From Baffinella frigidus (lineage: Eukaryota > Cryptophyceae > Cryptomonadales > Baffinellaceae), in the NCBI GenBank assembly GCA_026770585.1, contig MU646845.1:149801-183012 (forward strand): a DNA stretch of 33,212 nucleotides, given 5' to 3'. The notes beneath the pieces are model-generated. The model saw only the letters and a program-made list of their open reading frames with translations, was not told the DNA's origin and did not search any database. The position numbers and the translations under genes are program-made. Positions 16,110-24,764 of this stretch are shown here, piece after piece; positions within the stretch are counted from its first letter, which is position 1; each line of letters opens with the position of its first letter.

Positions 16110-16360
16110 ACATCTGGCCAAAACAGCGCTTCCGCCTAAGTGTAAGGTCCTGTGGACCTGGCTTTAAGTAGAAAGTCTTCCAGTCCTGGAACCCTTTCCC
16201 AAGACCCAAAGTCAATTCCCGGTACAAATGTTAAAACCGCAAGATCCTACAGTACCGCAAATTCCTTCTTACATCTCAAAAGTGTTTGGTTTTGTACCGG
16301 TTTTGTCCCAGCCTCCTAGGCGTGGCGGCTTTTCTAACGAGCTTCAACTACGGGGGAGGG
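16110..16360. other. Unassigned region
   Basis: Begins with a diverged CATCTGGCCAAAACAGCGC segment like 14942 and 25421. No gene or RNA is recognised. Confidence 0.4.
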
Positions 16361-16364
16361 TTAG

Positions 16365-16515
16365 TTGTCTTATCTAGACAACCGGAAAGCATATCCTGCG
16401 TTTACCGGCAGGGTCAAAGTTAATTATTTTTGTGCATTTCCGGCAACTTTTGCCGATTTCCAGGACAACAATAGAAAGATGCAGGGCGTAAAATGACATT
16501 TAACTCTCCCGCGTA
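16365..16515 (+). repeat. Dispersed repeat, second copy of 5510-5665
   Basis: GTCTTATCT, CGGCAGGGTCAAAGTTAAT, TGCATTTCCGGCAACTTTTG, GCAGGGCGTAAAATGACA in the same order. Decayed, and frames are not conserved. Confidence 0.55.
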
Positions 16516-16706
16516 GAAGGTAGTCCACTGCCAAACAGAACATTTCACCTAAGCCAACTGCCCATCAGAGCCAGAGCCTTGAGTCAATTGGGTGCGCTGG
16601 GATCACCCTCCCCGGCGACTTACTGCCGAGGATCAGCCAATTGTTGACGCAAGGTAAAATATCCTGGCTAGCAGTGTAGTCCCACAATCTTCCAACTCAG
16701 CGAGAT

Positions 16707-16810
16707 TATCCCTTAAGTGGTGGACGGGCGAATATTCGCCCTATCACGCCCTAGGCAGGTCCTAGGGCCCTACCGTAGGGCGTATGCGCCTACTCGCCAC
16801 TTAAGGGATA
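16707..16810. mobile_element. Family 1 MITE, full copy
   Basis: TATCCCTTAAGTGG and CGCCACTTAAGGGATA; inner GGGCGAATATTCGCCC palindrome and the CCCTACCGTAGGGCGTATGC core. Confidence 0.9.
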
Positions 16811-16884
16811 GCGTGAATCGGTGACCCCCCCTCGGTGTACCCTTTTTGGGTTTCCGTGGCAAGGGTCAACCCCCCCTCTCCTCA

Positions 16885-16894
16885 NNNNNNNNNN
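16885..16894. other. Assembly gap, 10 N
   Basis: Ten N immediately before an 18-bp C run. The true length here is unknown, and the adjacent homopolymer is probably the cause. Confidence 0.99.
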
Positions 16895-17027
16895 CCCCCC
16901 CCCCCCCCCCCGAAAGTTGATAGGGCAGAAATCGACGGGACAGAAATGAATCATCGAGAGGGCAGAATTGGATTGGGCAGGAATCAACTTTCAACGGGAG
17001 GATATAGGCCTACCATGGGCAACGTTC

Positions 17028-17270
17028 CCAAAGTTAATCTTTGGATTGTTTCTAAGGAAACACGTCAAAAATCAGCAATGTTTGGTCACGTTACACCGGA
17101 TATCTGGGGCTGGCGTGCCTCGTAGCCTTTTGAGCGGTAGAGCCAACCACTCGGTAGGCTACGGGGCACGTCCCTCCCCGGATTTCCGGGGCACTCCCCT
17201 CCCCGGAAATCTGGGGAGGGACGTGACAAATTGCTGACTTTTGGCGTGTTTCTCGGGCAAGAATCCAAAA
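17028..17270. mobile_element. Inverted-repeat element, CACGTCAAAAATCAGCAA arms
   Basis: Arms ATCTTTGGATTGTTTCTAAG..CACGTCAAAAATCAGCAA and TTGCTGACTTTTGGCGTGTT..CAAGAATCCAAAAATGATC are inverted, about 60 bp each. The middle holds nested pairs (GTAGCCTTTTGAGCGG / TCGGTAGGCTAC and CCCCGGATTTCCGGGG). Related ends lie at about 1430-1480. Confidence 0.7.
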
Positions 17271-17285
17271 ATGATCTTAAGCAAG

Positions 17286-17548
17286 GTACCTCGCAGTGTT
17301 TTAAGCGGCTGGAAATACTGGGCTATTTCTGAGAACCTGGGAACTCGAGATCCCAAGGTTTAAGTTTTAAACTACCATTGCAAACGGTCCTGATTTTTAT
17401 TGCGGATTTCCAGTGCAGTACAATTTGAATTTCGAAAAAAACACTACAGGTCCCAGAAAGCTTCGGATCTCGTGTTTTCAGGTTCTCAGAATCATCCAAG
17501 TATTTCCAGATTGGCTCTAAAAGATTCCAGGTACGAAACCAGGTACCT
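17286..17548. mobile_element. Inverted-repeat element with GGTACC ends
   Basis: Left GGTACCTCGCAGTG, CGGCTGGAAATACT, TTCTGAGAACCTGG; right AGGTTCTCAGAAT, AAGTATTTCCAGATTGGCTC, CCAGGTACC. Arms are diverged. A 66-residue frame inside is not credible. Confidence 0.5.
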
Positions 17549-17642
17549 TAAATCCCTAAAAGTGAGAAATGGCACCAATTCCAAGCCAAATCTGAAATGA
17601 AATCAATTCAGGACCGCGAAGACATTTCCTCGTCTCCTTTTA

Positions 17643-17807
17643 CCACACAGCGGACTACACAGATATTTCTTGAATAACCCACAAGACTCATCCATAGGAC
17701 CGTACGGTAGGCAATACCGTAGGGACATAGGGGGGTTCCTACGGAAAAGCTAACGAAAAGATTGCCGAAATCCGACAAAAAAATCCCGTCGTAGCCCGCT
17801 GTGCGGC
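17643..17807. mobile_element. Family 3 MITE, copy
   Basis: CCACACAGCGGACTACACAG on the left and CCCGTCGTAGCCCGCTGTGC on the right. The core is GACCGTACGGTAGGCAATAC with GGGGGGTTCCTACGGA. Confidence 0.75.
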
Positions 17808-17899
17808 TAACCTTCTAGCTCTATCTCAGACTATTTGGACTCGCCAATTTGGCGATCCCGGGCTGTTTTTCACTCCAAAGTTGACGGGTTTGCCAAGGC

Positions 17900-18088
17900 G
17901 CCACACGAGGGGTGCGATTCGGGCAGGGCTCTCACTAGTTTGGCCCACACTCGACGGACAAGCCCGCTCAACCTGTGTTGCAGAGACCAAGATTTAGCTC
18001 TGGTGATTTCAGGGACCGCGGCCCAGGTACGCGTTCGGGTACGGGTACTCTGTAGGACCCTACGGTATTGCCTACCGTAGGGTCATTC
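17900..18088 (+). repeat. Duplicated segment, copy 1 (pair with 26490-26840)
   Basis: ACGAGGGGTGCGATTCGGGC, AGGGCTCTCACTAGTTTG, CCCACAC, then GGTACGCGTTCGGGTACGGG and a CCTACGGTATTGCCTACCGT palindrome. The second copy has a telomere-like block between the two halves. Confidence 0.55.
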
Positions 18089-18090
18089 CT

Positions 18091-18283
18091 GCCACCAACC
18101 CTCACAGCCTGGGCAAATCGTCGAATTTCGACTTTTGTGCAAAGCAATTTTAAAACCCCAAAACCCCTGCTGCGATCAACATTTGGTTTTTCAAAAAACA
18201 ACCAACGTCGGAATCCAACGGCCTCCAAGGGAAAAATGGCTCCAAAAAGTCATCGATTTGCCCAGGCCGTGAGGGTTGGTGGT
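18091..18283. mobile_element. MITE, ACCACCAACYCTCAC-TIR family, copy 2
   Basis: CCACCAACCCTCACAGCCTG, GGCAAATCGTCGAATTT on the left; CATCGATTTGCCCAGGCC, GTGAGGGTTGGTGG on the right. About 40-bp arms. Confidence 0.85.
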
Positions 18284-18297
18284 ACGCACTACCCTTA

Positions 18298-18480
18298 TCT
18301 CAAATAAACACTTCTAGAAGTCGTTTTCCTAAAGTCAATTCCACTACAACATGATTCTTTACTCTACGCATAATTCCCCTACAAAATAATTATTTACTCT
18401 ACACATATTTTGACATAGGTTGACGGATTTGTAGGGGAATCAACTGTAGGAAAACGACTTCTAGAAGCGTTTATTTGAGA
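18298..18480. mobile_element. MITE with 34-bp TIRs
   Basis: Arms 18298-18331 and 18447-18480 are inverted with one mismatch. They begin TCTCAAATAAACACTTCTAG and contain the palindrome CTTCTAGAAG. About 183 bp, AT-rich inside. It is the only copy seen in the window. Confidence 0.85.
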
Positions 18481-18536
18481 CAAACCCGGATCCGTCGTAC
18501 TGTGTGAAGCTGGGTGATGCCTTCTACGTGTCATCT

Positions 18537-18690
18537 CAAAAGCTAACGCCAGCGAGGTACTTAGAGCCTACGGATTACCTACGGTAGGAGCCCCCCTCCT
18601 ACGACTTTTAAAGACCTTTCTGGTCTAAACGTCGTAGGAGGAGGGGGGGTTCCTACCGTAGGCTAAGGGGTCCGCTGGTGTTGGCTTTTG
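18537..18690. mobile_element. MITE, CAAAAGCYAACRCCAGCG ends
   Basis: Left CAAAAGCTAACGCCAGCG and right CGCTGGTGTTGGCTTTTG, about 150 bp. The inner arms TACCTACGGTAGGAGCC / GGGTTCCTACCGTAGG and CCTACGACTTTTAAAGACC / GGTCTAAACGTCGTAGG make it almost wholly a hairpin. Confidence 0.8.
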
Positions 18691-18826
18691 GCATTCATTA
18701 CGTGGAGGCGCGCAGGCTATTCTTTTTGGAGAAAAGATGCAAGGTGTGACCCGAAACTCTGGGAAACTGGCTTCAAACCGTGAATTTCGGGATTTTGGGA
18801 ACCATCCATTGAATGGTCAGGGCTTG

Positions 18827-19783
18827 GGAGTGCGGACATCGTCTGGGTTTCAGTGTTCAGTGTTCAGTGTTCAGTGTTCAGTGTTCAGTGTTCAGTGTTC
18901 AGTGTTCAGTGTTCAGTGTTTAGGGTTTAGGGTTCAGGGCTGACCCCGTGACGCCAGATGGCCGATCCTCTTCCACCACTTTCCTCCTGATGTCAGGTCC
19001 GTGTGCTCAGAATAGTGTCAGCGCTCCCTGACTTGCCAATGCAATCTGTCGAAGCAGAACAGTTAGGCGCTGCCCCCAGGGGGAAAGAGACCCACCTTGT
19101 GGTGCAAGGTCAGGCAAGAAAGGCAATACGGGGCGGGGGGGCTGCTGACCCTTGCTGGTTGGTGGCGCTCGGACGAATCCCCCCTTTGTTGCGTGGAAGA
19201 ACCTGGTTGTTCGCAGAGAAGCAGATTTAGGTTCTTACTCCCCCGTACGTCACATTTGAGAGAAGGTTGGCGATCAGCACCGTCAAATGACATGATCTCG
19301 AACAAACGATCCAGTCGATCATTTGCACTGGACCAAGGAACACGTCGACCTTCCTTATCCCCATGCCATCTGAAGCCTCTTCTCGCAGATGCGCTACGCG
19401 GGGGCAGGATCTGGGGGCGCACCTTCCCAGGCAAATCCGCCGCACCACCCCGCCCCAACAGCCCCCCCCCGCCATGTAGACGTAGACATCGTCCCCCTGT
19501 ACATGGACCCCCCAACGCGGTGGGAGCGCTGCGGGCGACGCTGGTGGGAGATGTGTTCGAGGCGCTGGGCGAGATGCCCGAAAAGAGGAGAATGAAAACC
19601 ACGGCGGAAAACCTCGCAGGTTGCGGCGTGTGGAGCCTGCGCACTGTTATTAGCGGCGTCTCTGGCGGGGGTTCTGAGAGTCGACAGCGTCTCGTGGCCG
19701 CTTGGTCGGCGTCCTCGCCGCGTTCAACGGCCATGGATTTTTCGCCGAGGAGCCGAAAAGTAAAGCGACTCGTTTGTAAAGCC
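18827..19783 (+). repeat. Segmental duplication copy 1, possible decayed gene
   Basis: Matches 27197-28139 along nearly all its length. Both copies begin GGAGTGCGGACATCG, then a TTCAGTG microsatellite (18849-18917 here), then shared GC-rich sequence to GTAAAGCGACTCGTTTGTAA. On plus, both copies encode a similar stretch (PNAVGALRATLVGDVFEALG, then GSESRQRLVAAWSASSP). An upstream half (WCKVRQERQYGAGG) is in the same frame in this copy but shifted by an indel in the other. A CTCTTCTCGCAG acceptor-like site precedes the second half. The minus strand is open as well. I do not recognise the product, and coding status is unproven. Confidence 0.6.
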
Positions 19784-19799
19784 ACTCCTCTACAGCTAC

Positions 19800-20230
19800 A
19801 TTGTATGGGCGTGGCCTTTCGACGTTGGGGGACATCGCTCCGGCGGCGGAGATCGGATCCCAGCGATTTTTGGCTCGCTGCATGCGTCTCGGTGCGGCGC
19901 GTCGGCTGGCGGCGGTCGGCGCCGCGTGCGCGGCGCGGGCGCCGACGGGCCGCTGGACTCGGGAACGGCTCTTCGCCAAGGGGCAGACCCTTTCAACGAG
20001 CGCCCAAACGCCCCCCCCTCGTGCCAGGCTGCATCCCCTCCCTGCTCCTTGTGCACGTTCTATTGCGTGCACATTCAGCCACGCGTGCATGCGCCGCTGC
20101 TCCCGCGTGTGTCCTTGCGTGCGATCATCTGCCACTTGCCCCTTCGCTCATGTGGCACCTCGTGATAGCGCCCCGTGCTCATGCGCTACTGCTCCCACAC
20201 TCCCCGCGTTGGGACTGATCAATGAGGGTT
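19800..20230. other. GC-rich region, no recognised gene
   Basis: Frames of 86-161 residues are open on both strands with Ala/Arg-rich, low-complexity translations. The plus frame that runs through here from 19097 ends at 20218. No domain is seen. Confidence 0.4.
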
Positions 20231-20369
20231 GAAGGTGTGGGCTGACGCGGTGGGACTGACCCGTGAGGGCTGAACCTCACCACATTTATCTCCTTTCATC
20301 TCTGGTGTCGGCCCTTGTGATCTGAGACTAAACAATTTCGGGCAGATGGGAGGACGCGGCTCCACGCTT

Positions 20370-20680
20370 AGAAGGCTCTGCAGTGTGTGGAGGGTTCTGA
20401 CGCGTGTGGCGGGCTATGACGCGTTGGGGTCAACACTGAAGAGGGTGGATTGGCTCTGATTGTCTCTGACGCATCTGGATTGGCTCTGACGCATTTTTCT
20501 AGCTCTGCCTCACTCGGGTCGACTGACTATTCTCAAGTTGCACTGAACGCTAAACACTAAACACTAAACACTAAACACTAAACACTTAACACTAACTGAA
20601 GCGTGTGGGTAGGCATTGACGCGAATGGGTGAGCTCTAACGCATGTGGATTGGCTCTGACGCGTGTGACCTGCCCCTAAC
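20370..20680 (+). repeat. Imperfect GGCTCTGACGCGTGTGGATT minisatellite
   Basis: GGATTGGCTCTGACGC-type units recur about six to eight times at irregular spacing. Confidence 0.5.
20549..20597 (-). repeat. CTAAACA heptamer microsatellite
   Basis: About six units of CTAAACA, a telomere-repeat-like variant (CCCTAAA changed at two bases). Confidence 0.9.
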
Positions 20681-20757
20681 CCTTAACCCCTACCCCCTCC
20701 CCCCCAACACCTAACACCTAACACCTAACACCTAACCCCTAACCCCCAACCCCCTAA
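20674..20757 (-). repeat. CCTAACA / CCCTAAC repeat tract
   Basis: CCTAACACCTAACACC array flanked by CCCTAACCCTTAACCCC-type sequence. Confidence 0.85.
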
Positions 20758-20923
20758 CGTCACGCGTGAACGCTAATGCGGGTGGGCATTATAATGGGTC
20801 GATGTTTGACAGTGCTAACGCGGTTTTCCGGATTTTCAAAACCCCCGATCTCGACAGGCAAAATCCGATCGACAGGCAAAATTCGTGACTATGAACACCT
20901 CCCCCCACTGTGTAACCTGGAAA

Positions 20924-21648
20924 ACCCCTACACATCCACCTCTCTCACTCCCTCGCTCGCTGACTTCCGCCGTACATTGGGGGAAACCTCTACACGCGTT
21001 TGGTTTGACATCTGTCTCATCTCACACCCCCACACAACCCCCCTCACCTTGTGGGGTATCCGTGGTTGGAGCTTTTATACTTCAGCCATGGGATACCATA
21101 AGCCTCAGAACAAGGCTGACTTGGGTTCGGTGTGTGTGATGAGCGCGCGCCCCATGGGTAGCCTCAAAACACCCCAACAGAGCCACCCTTTATCCCCTCT
21201 TCACGACTCTTTGGTGTCTGGCTGATCTCACCTCACATCCCCCACACAATCCCCACACAACCCCTCTCACCTTGTGGGGTATCCGTGATTGAAGCTCGTA
21301 AACTTCAAACATGGGATACCATGAGCCTCAGAACAAGGCTGACTTGTGGTTCGGTGCGTGGATGAGCGCGCACCCACCTGGGTAGCCTCAAATACCCCAA
21401 GAGAACCAACCCTTTATCCCCTCTTCACGAGCCTCTGCACTGGAGAGCTAAACGCGATCCGAAAGCAAAAGTGCTTTCCCTGCAGTCCTTTCTACGGAAG
21501 GGCGTGTCGTTGGCATATGTTGGGCGAAATTAAAACCTAAAGGACCTAAAGGATAAGCTTCGGAGAAATTAAAACCTCAAGGACCTAAAGGACGGAACGG
21601 CGTGTCGTTGGCATATGTTGGGCGAAATTAAAACCTAAAGGACCTAGT
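20924..21648 (+). mobile_element. SINE-like type B repeats, two tandem copies plus tail fragments
   Basis: Copy 1 (about 20924-21211) has the fullest 5' end (CCCCTACACATCCACCTC, TCACTCCCTCGCTCGCTGAC) but loses its tail after CCTCTTCACGA. Copy 2 (21214-21552) has the body and full tail. Two extra tails (to 21648) each end AAAACCTAAAGGACCTA. Frames such as 21346-21540 are translations of the repeat. Confidence 0.75.
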
Positions 21649-21790
21649 GTCAATAAGTGTGTCAATGTTGGGTTGCTTTACAGAACAATAAGTGTCAATT
21701 AATGTAAAGCAATTCGATCTCCTTTTGGGCACATTGACACTTCGGGGCACATTGTGACCCAGGCTAGGCCATCCACATTTCTCACATCTC
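21649..21790. other. Short unique spacer with inverted GTAAAGCAA / TTGCTTTAC
   Basis: GTCAATGTTGGGTTGCTTTAC and TTAATGTAAAGCAATTCGA form a short inverted pair. Nothing else is recognised. Confidence 0.4.
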
Positions 21791-21794
21791 GCCT

Positions 21795-22120
21795 CTGATG
21801 TCTGGCTGATCTCATCTCACCCCCACACACGATTCCTCTCACCTTGTGAGGTATCCGTGCCTGGAGCTCTTATACTTCAGCCATGGGATACCATGAGCCT
21901 CAGAACAAGGCTGACTTGGGTTCGGTGTGTGTGTGAGAGCGCGTTCCTCTTTGGGACCTTCACACACCCCAACAGAGCCGCCCTGTATCCCCTCTTCACG
22001 AGCCTCTGCACTGGAGAGCTAAACGCGATCCGAAAGCAAAAATGCTTTCTCTGCAGATCCCTTCTACGGAACGACGTGTCGTTGGAATATGTTGGGAGCA
22101 TTTAAAACCTAAAGGACCTA
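21795..22120 (+). mobile_element. SINE-like type B repeat
   Basis: From ATGTCTGGCTGATCTCATC through ATGGGATACCATGAGCCTCA and AACGCGATCCGAAAGC to AAAACCTAAAGGACCTA. Confidence 0.8.
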
Positions 22121-22199
22121 CATTCTGCACCCTTACCAAGACGTGGGAACGTGTGTGCTGCTGTATGACGTTCATTAAAGCTCCATAGGCTCCATAGGA

Positions 22200-22334
22200 T
22201 CCCCTCTTCACGAGCCTCTGCACTGGAGAGCTAAACGCAATCCGAAAGCAAAAATGCTTTCTCTGCAGTCCTTTCTACGGAAGGGCGTGTCGTTGGCATA
22301 TGTTGGGCGAAATTAAAACCTGAAGGACCTAAAG
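22200..22334 (+). mobile_element. SINE-like type B tail unit
   Basis: CCCCTCTTCACGAGCCTCTG to AAAACCTGAAGGACCTAAAG. 5'-truncated. Confidence 0.8.
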
Positions 22335-22458
22335 CCTGGGACGTGCTGCCGCGCAACTGTAGGTGGAGGCGAATCGCTAAGAGTAGCTGTACCTAGGTTG
22401 ACCCTAACGGAGACGAGCCGTTCCCCATGTGTCTTTGCACAACTACATTCTGTACAGC

Positions 22459-22834
22459 CTGGGGAAAATCCCTGCACATCCACCTTTCTCTCTCACTTTG
22501 GCTGGCTTTTAGGGGTCGAGCTGCTTTACAACATTTATATACAACCCACCTCACCTTGTGGGGTATCCGTGGTTGGAGCCCTTACACTTCAACCATGGGA
22601 TACCATGAGCCTCAGAAAGGCTGACTTGGGTTCGGTGCGTGGGCGAGCGCGCGCCCACCTGGGTAGCCTGAAACACCCCAAGAGAACCACCCTGTATCCC
22701 CTCCTCACGAGCCTCTGCACTGGATAGCTAAACGCGATCCGAAGGCAAAAATGCTTTCTCTGCAGATCCTTTCTACGGAAGGGCGTGGCGTTGGCATATG
22801 TTGGGAGCATTTAAAACCTAAAGGACCTCAAGGA
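22459..22834 (+). mobile_element. SINE-like type B repeat
   Basis: Includes the 5' part (GGGGAAAATCCCTGCACATC), body and tail. Near full length, with a deletion in the CTCACACCCCCAC region. Confidence 0.8.
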
Positions 22835-22835
22835 C

Positions 22836-23071
22836 GGGATACCATGAGCCTCATAAAGGCTGACTTGTGGTTCGGTGTGTGGGCGAGCGCGGTCCTCTGG
22901 ATCAACTCAAGCACCCCAAGAGAACCAACCCTTTATCCCCTCTTCACGAGCCTCTGCACTGGAGAGCTCAACGCGATCCGAAAGCAAAAATGCTTTCTCT
23001 GCAGTCCTTTCTACGGAAGGGCGTGTCGTTGGCATATGTTGGGCGAAATTAAAACCTGAAGGACCTAAAGG
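22836..23071 (+). mobile_element. SINE-like type B repeat, 5'-truncated
   Basis: Starts at GGGATACCATGAGCCTCAT, fused head-to-tail to the preceding copy's tail, and ends GAAGGACCTAAAGG. Confidence 0.8.
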
Positions 23072-23073
23072 GA

Positions 23074-23435
23074 GAAACCCCTACACATCCACCTCTCTCA
23101 CTCTCTCGCTCGCTGACTTCCGTACACTGGGGGAAACCTCTACATTTTTCTTGGTTTGACATCTGAGGTATCCGTGGTTGGAGCTCCTATGAGCTGAACG
23201 ATGGGCTACCATTATGGGCCTTCAGCCGACTTGCTTTATCCTGGTGTGTGTGTAAGTACGGGAACTTTTTGTATACCTTCACACACCCGATGAGGATACC
23301 CTTTAGCCGGTTTCTGCCGCGATCCTCTGCACCGGGGGGGCTGAATGTGATCCGAAAGGAAGCATGGCTTTTCTGCAGAACCAGTTCCGGTGTCCGCCTA
23401 TGTTGGGAGCTCGAAGAACCTAAAGGACCTCAAGG
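23074..23435 (+). mobile_element. SINE-like repeat, type A tail, near full length
   Basis: Type B-like 5' end (CCCCTACACATCCACCTC, CTCGCTCGCTGACTTCCGTA) joined to the type A tail (GATCCGAAAGGAAGCATGGC, TTCCGGTGTCCGCCTATGTT, GAACCTAAAGGACC). It shows that types A and B are subfamilies of one element. Confidence 0.8.
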
Positions 23436-23601
23436 ATCTGATCGCAGCCTGGACCTAAAGGACCTGGCCCAGTTGGTTGCGATCCAAGAAACGCGTATCT
23501 TCTCTCTACCGTGCCGCCTCCGGGGTCCCGCCCCGACCCTTTATGTACCTTCCCCGGAGATGGGGTGGTTGGCGCACCTGTCTCCCTTCGTACACAACGT
23601 G

Positions 23602-23722
23602 TACAGGGGTACCTCGCTCATAAAAAAACGCCTCCTCCAAGGACCCTACCGTAGGCCTGTGCCTAGGACCCTGTGGTGGTCCGAGCGGAGTGGGCGCTTT
23701 CTTATGAGCGAGGTACCCCTGA
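23602..23722. mobile_element. Family 2 MITE, full copy
   Basis: TACAGGGGTACCTCGCTCAT on the left and CGCTTTCTTATGAGCGAGGT to ACCCCTGAA on the right. Confidence 0.85.
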
Positions 23723-23752
23723 AGAGTGCGCGTGACCTCTCTACAGGTCCTA

Positions 23753-23820
23753 GTCATTCACAGCCTCGGTGGGGGTGCATACATGGCGCCCATGTTGAAA
23801 GTACTAAAGGTCTCTCACTT
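23753..23820 (+). repeat. Dispersed CACAGCCTCGGTGGGG repeat, copy 3
   Basis: TCACAGCCTCGGTGGGGGTG, CATACATGGCGCCCATG, ACTAAAGGTCTCTCAC. See 12189-12262. Confidence 0.6.
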
Positions 23821-23881
23821 TTATGAGCCGTGTTTCCTTGATTCCCATGGCTCCCATGATCTTTCCTTCTAGAAGGAGATG

Positions 23882-23999
23882 TACAGGGGTACCTAAGAAA
23901 CTGCCTCCCCATAGGACCCTACAGTAGGCCTATGCCTAGCTAGGGCCCTATGGTGGTGCTGGGGGGGGGGTAGTTTCTTATGAGCGAGGTACCCCTGTA
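23882..23999. mobile_element. Family 2 MITE, full copy
   Basis: TACAGGGGTACCTAAGAAAC on the left (CGCTCAT deleted) and TTTCTTATGAGCGAGGTACC to CCTGTA on the right. Confidence 0.85.
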
Positions 24000-24180
24000 C
24001 GAGGTAGGAGTGGTGTTTGAAGTGTCTGTAGATACAAAGCATCGGATTTAATTGAGTTGGAGTTCCATTTCCCACTGCAAGGGAACTCAGACACGATTCC
24101 CCCCTTATCCCTGATTACTGAATTTATTAAAGAGGTTTCGCCGTTATTGCCTAACCCGTGCCGTAACCAGACTATGCTTA

Positions 24181-24282
24181 TACCTTAAATGGCCAGTAGG
24201 CGCATACGCCCTACCGTAGGTCCGTAGGACTTGCCTAGGACCTCTTTGGGGTCAATATTGACCCCCTGGCCACTTAAGGGAC
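24181..24282. mobile_element. Family 1 MITE, full copy
   Basis: TACCTTAAATGGCCAGTAGG and GGCCACTTAAGGGA. Inner GGGGTCAATATTGACCCC palindrome. The right end abuts a family 2 copy directly. Confidence 0.85.
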
Positions 24283-24404
24283 AGGGGTGCCTCGCTCATA
24301 AAAAAACGCCCCCCCCCCCTAGGACCACCACAGGGGCCTAGCTAGGCATAGGCCTACTGTAGGGTCCTGGGGGGGGGGGGGGGGTATGAGCGAGATACCC
24401 CTGT
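24281..24404. mobile_element. Family 2 MITE, full copy with long G run
   Basis: ACAGGGGTGCCTCGCTCATA on the left and GGTATGAGCGAGATACCCCT to GTA on the right. A 16-bp G run (about 24369-24384) replaces the usual CGGTTTCT segment. Confidence 0.8.
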
Positions 24405-24447
24405 ACGCACAGCATCAAAGCATCAACGCATCAAGCGCTGACTCATT

Positions 24448-24660
24448 CCACTCGAGAATGCTAGAGGGGCCTATTTCTATTTAAAACCGAACATAGTCTT
24501 TGCTACACAAATGCTGAAATTTGTACCAGGATGAGATAAAAGTAACCTCGCGCCTGGTATATATTCTGCCAGACACGAGGTTACTTGACCTTATCCTGGT
24601 ACAAATATTTACAACCTTTTTTCACACATGTAAATAGGTCCCTCTAGCGTTCTCGTGTGG
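24448..24660. mobile_element. MITE, CCACTCGAG-TIR family, long palindromic copy
   Basis: CCACTCGAGAATGCTAGAGG with GGCCTATTT, and AAATAGGTCCCTCTAGCGTT with CTCGTGTGG. Inner arms (AAATTTGTACCAGGATGAGA / ACCTTATCCTGGTACAAATA and GTAACCTCG / CGAGGTTAC) make it nearly one hairpin. It sits at the 3' edge of the six-finger gene's conserved flank. Confidence 0.85.
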
Positions 24661-24664
24661 TCCA

Positions 24665-24764
24665 GCCACTCTACGTTTGAGTAAAGCCAAAATACGGGAC
24701 CACCCAAGCAACATCTAAATCTATCAAAAAATACACAGCACTGTTGGGCAGCCGGCGCCCTGAC
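24665..24764 (-). other. 3' flank of the six-finger C2H2 copy
   Basis: Collinear with 12838-12943, minus the element insertion found there. The AATAAA of the other copy reads GATAGA here. Confidence 0.5.

Noticed and set aside
19097-20218. 373-residue plus-strand open frame, the longest in the window
   Set aside because: Its first half is shared with the 27 kb duplicate but frame-shifted there, the rest is Arg/Ala-rich GC DNA, the minus strand is also open for 240 residues, and no domain is visible. Kept only as a possible decayed gene within the duplication.
20924-23435. CRISPR-like or multigene array
   Set aside because: Repeat units are long, variably truncated and joined without uniform spacers; frames recur only because the DNA repeats.
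23248-23826. 192-residue plus-strand frame
   Set aside because: Composed of a SINE-like copy, unique spacer and a family 2 MITE; no domain.
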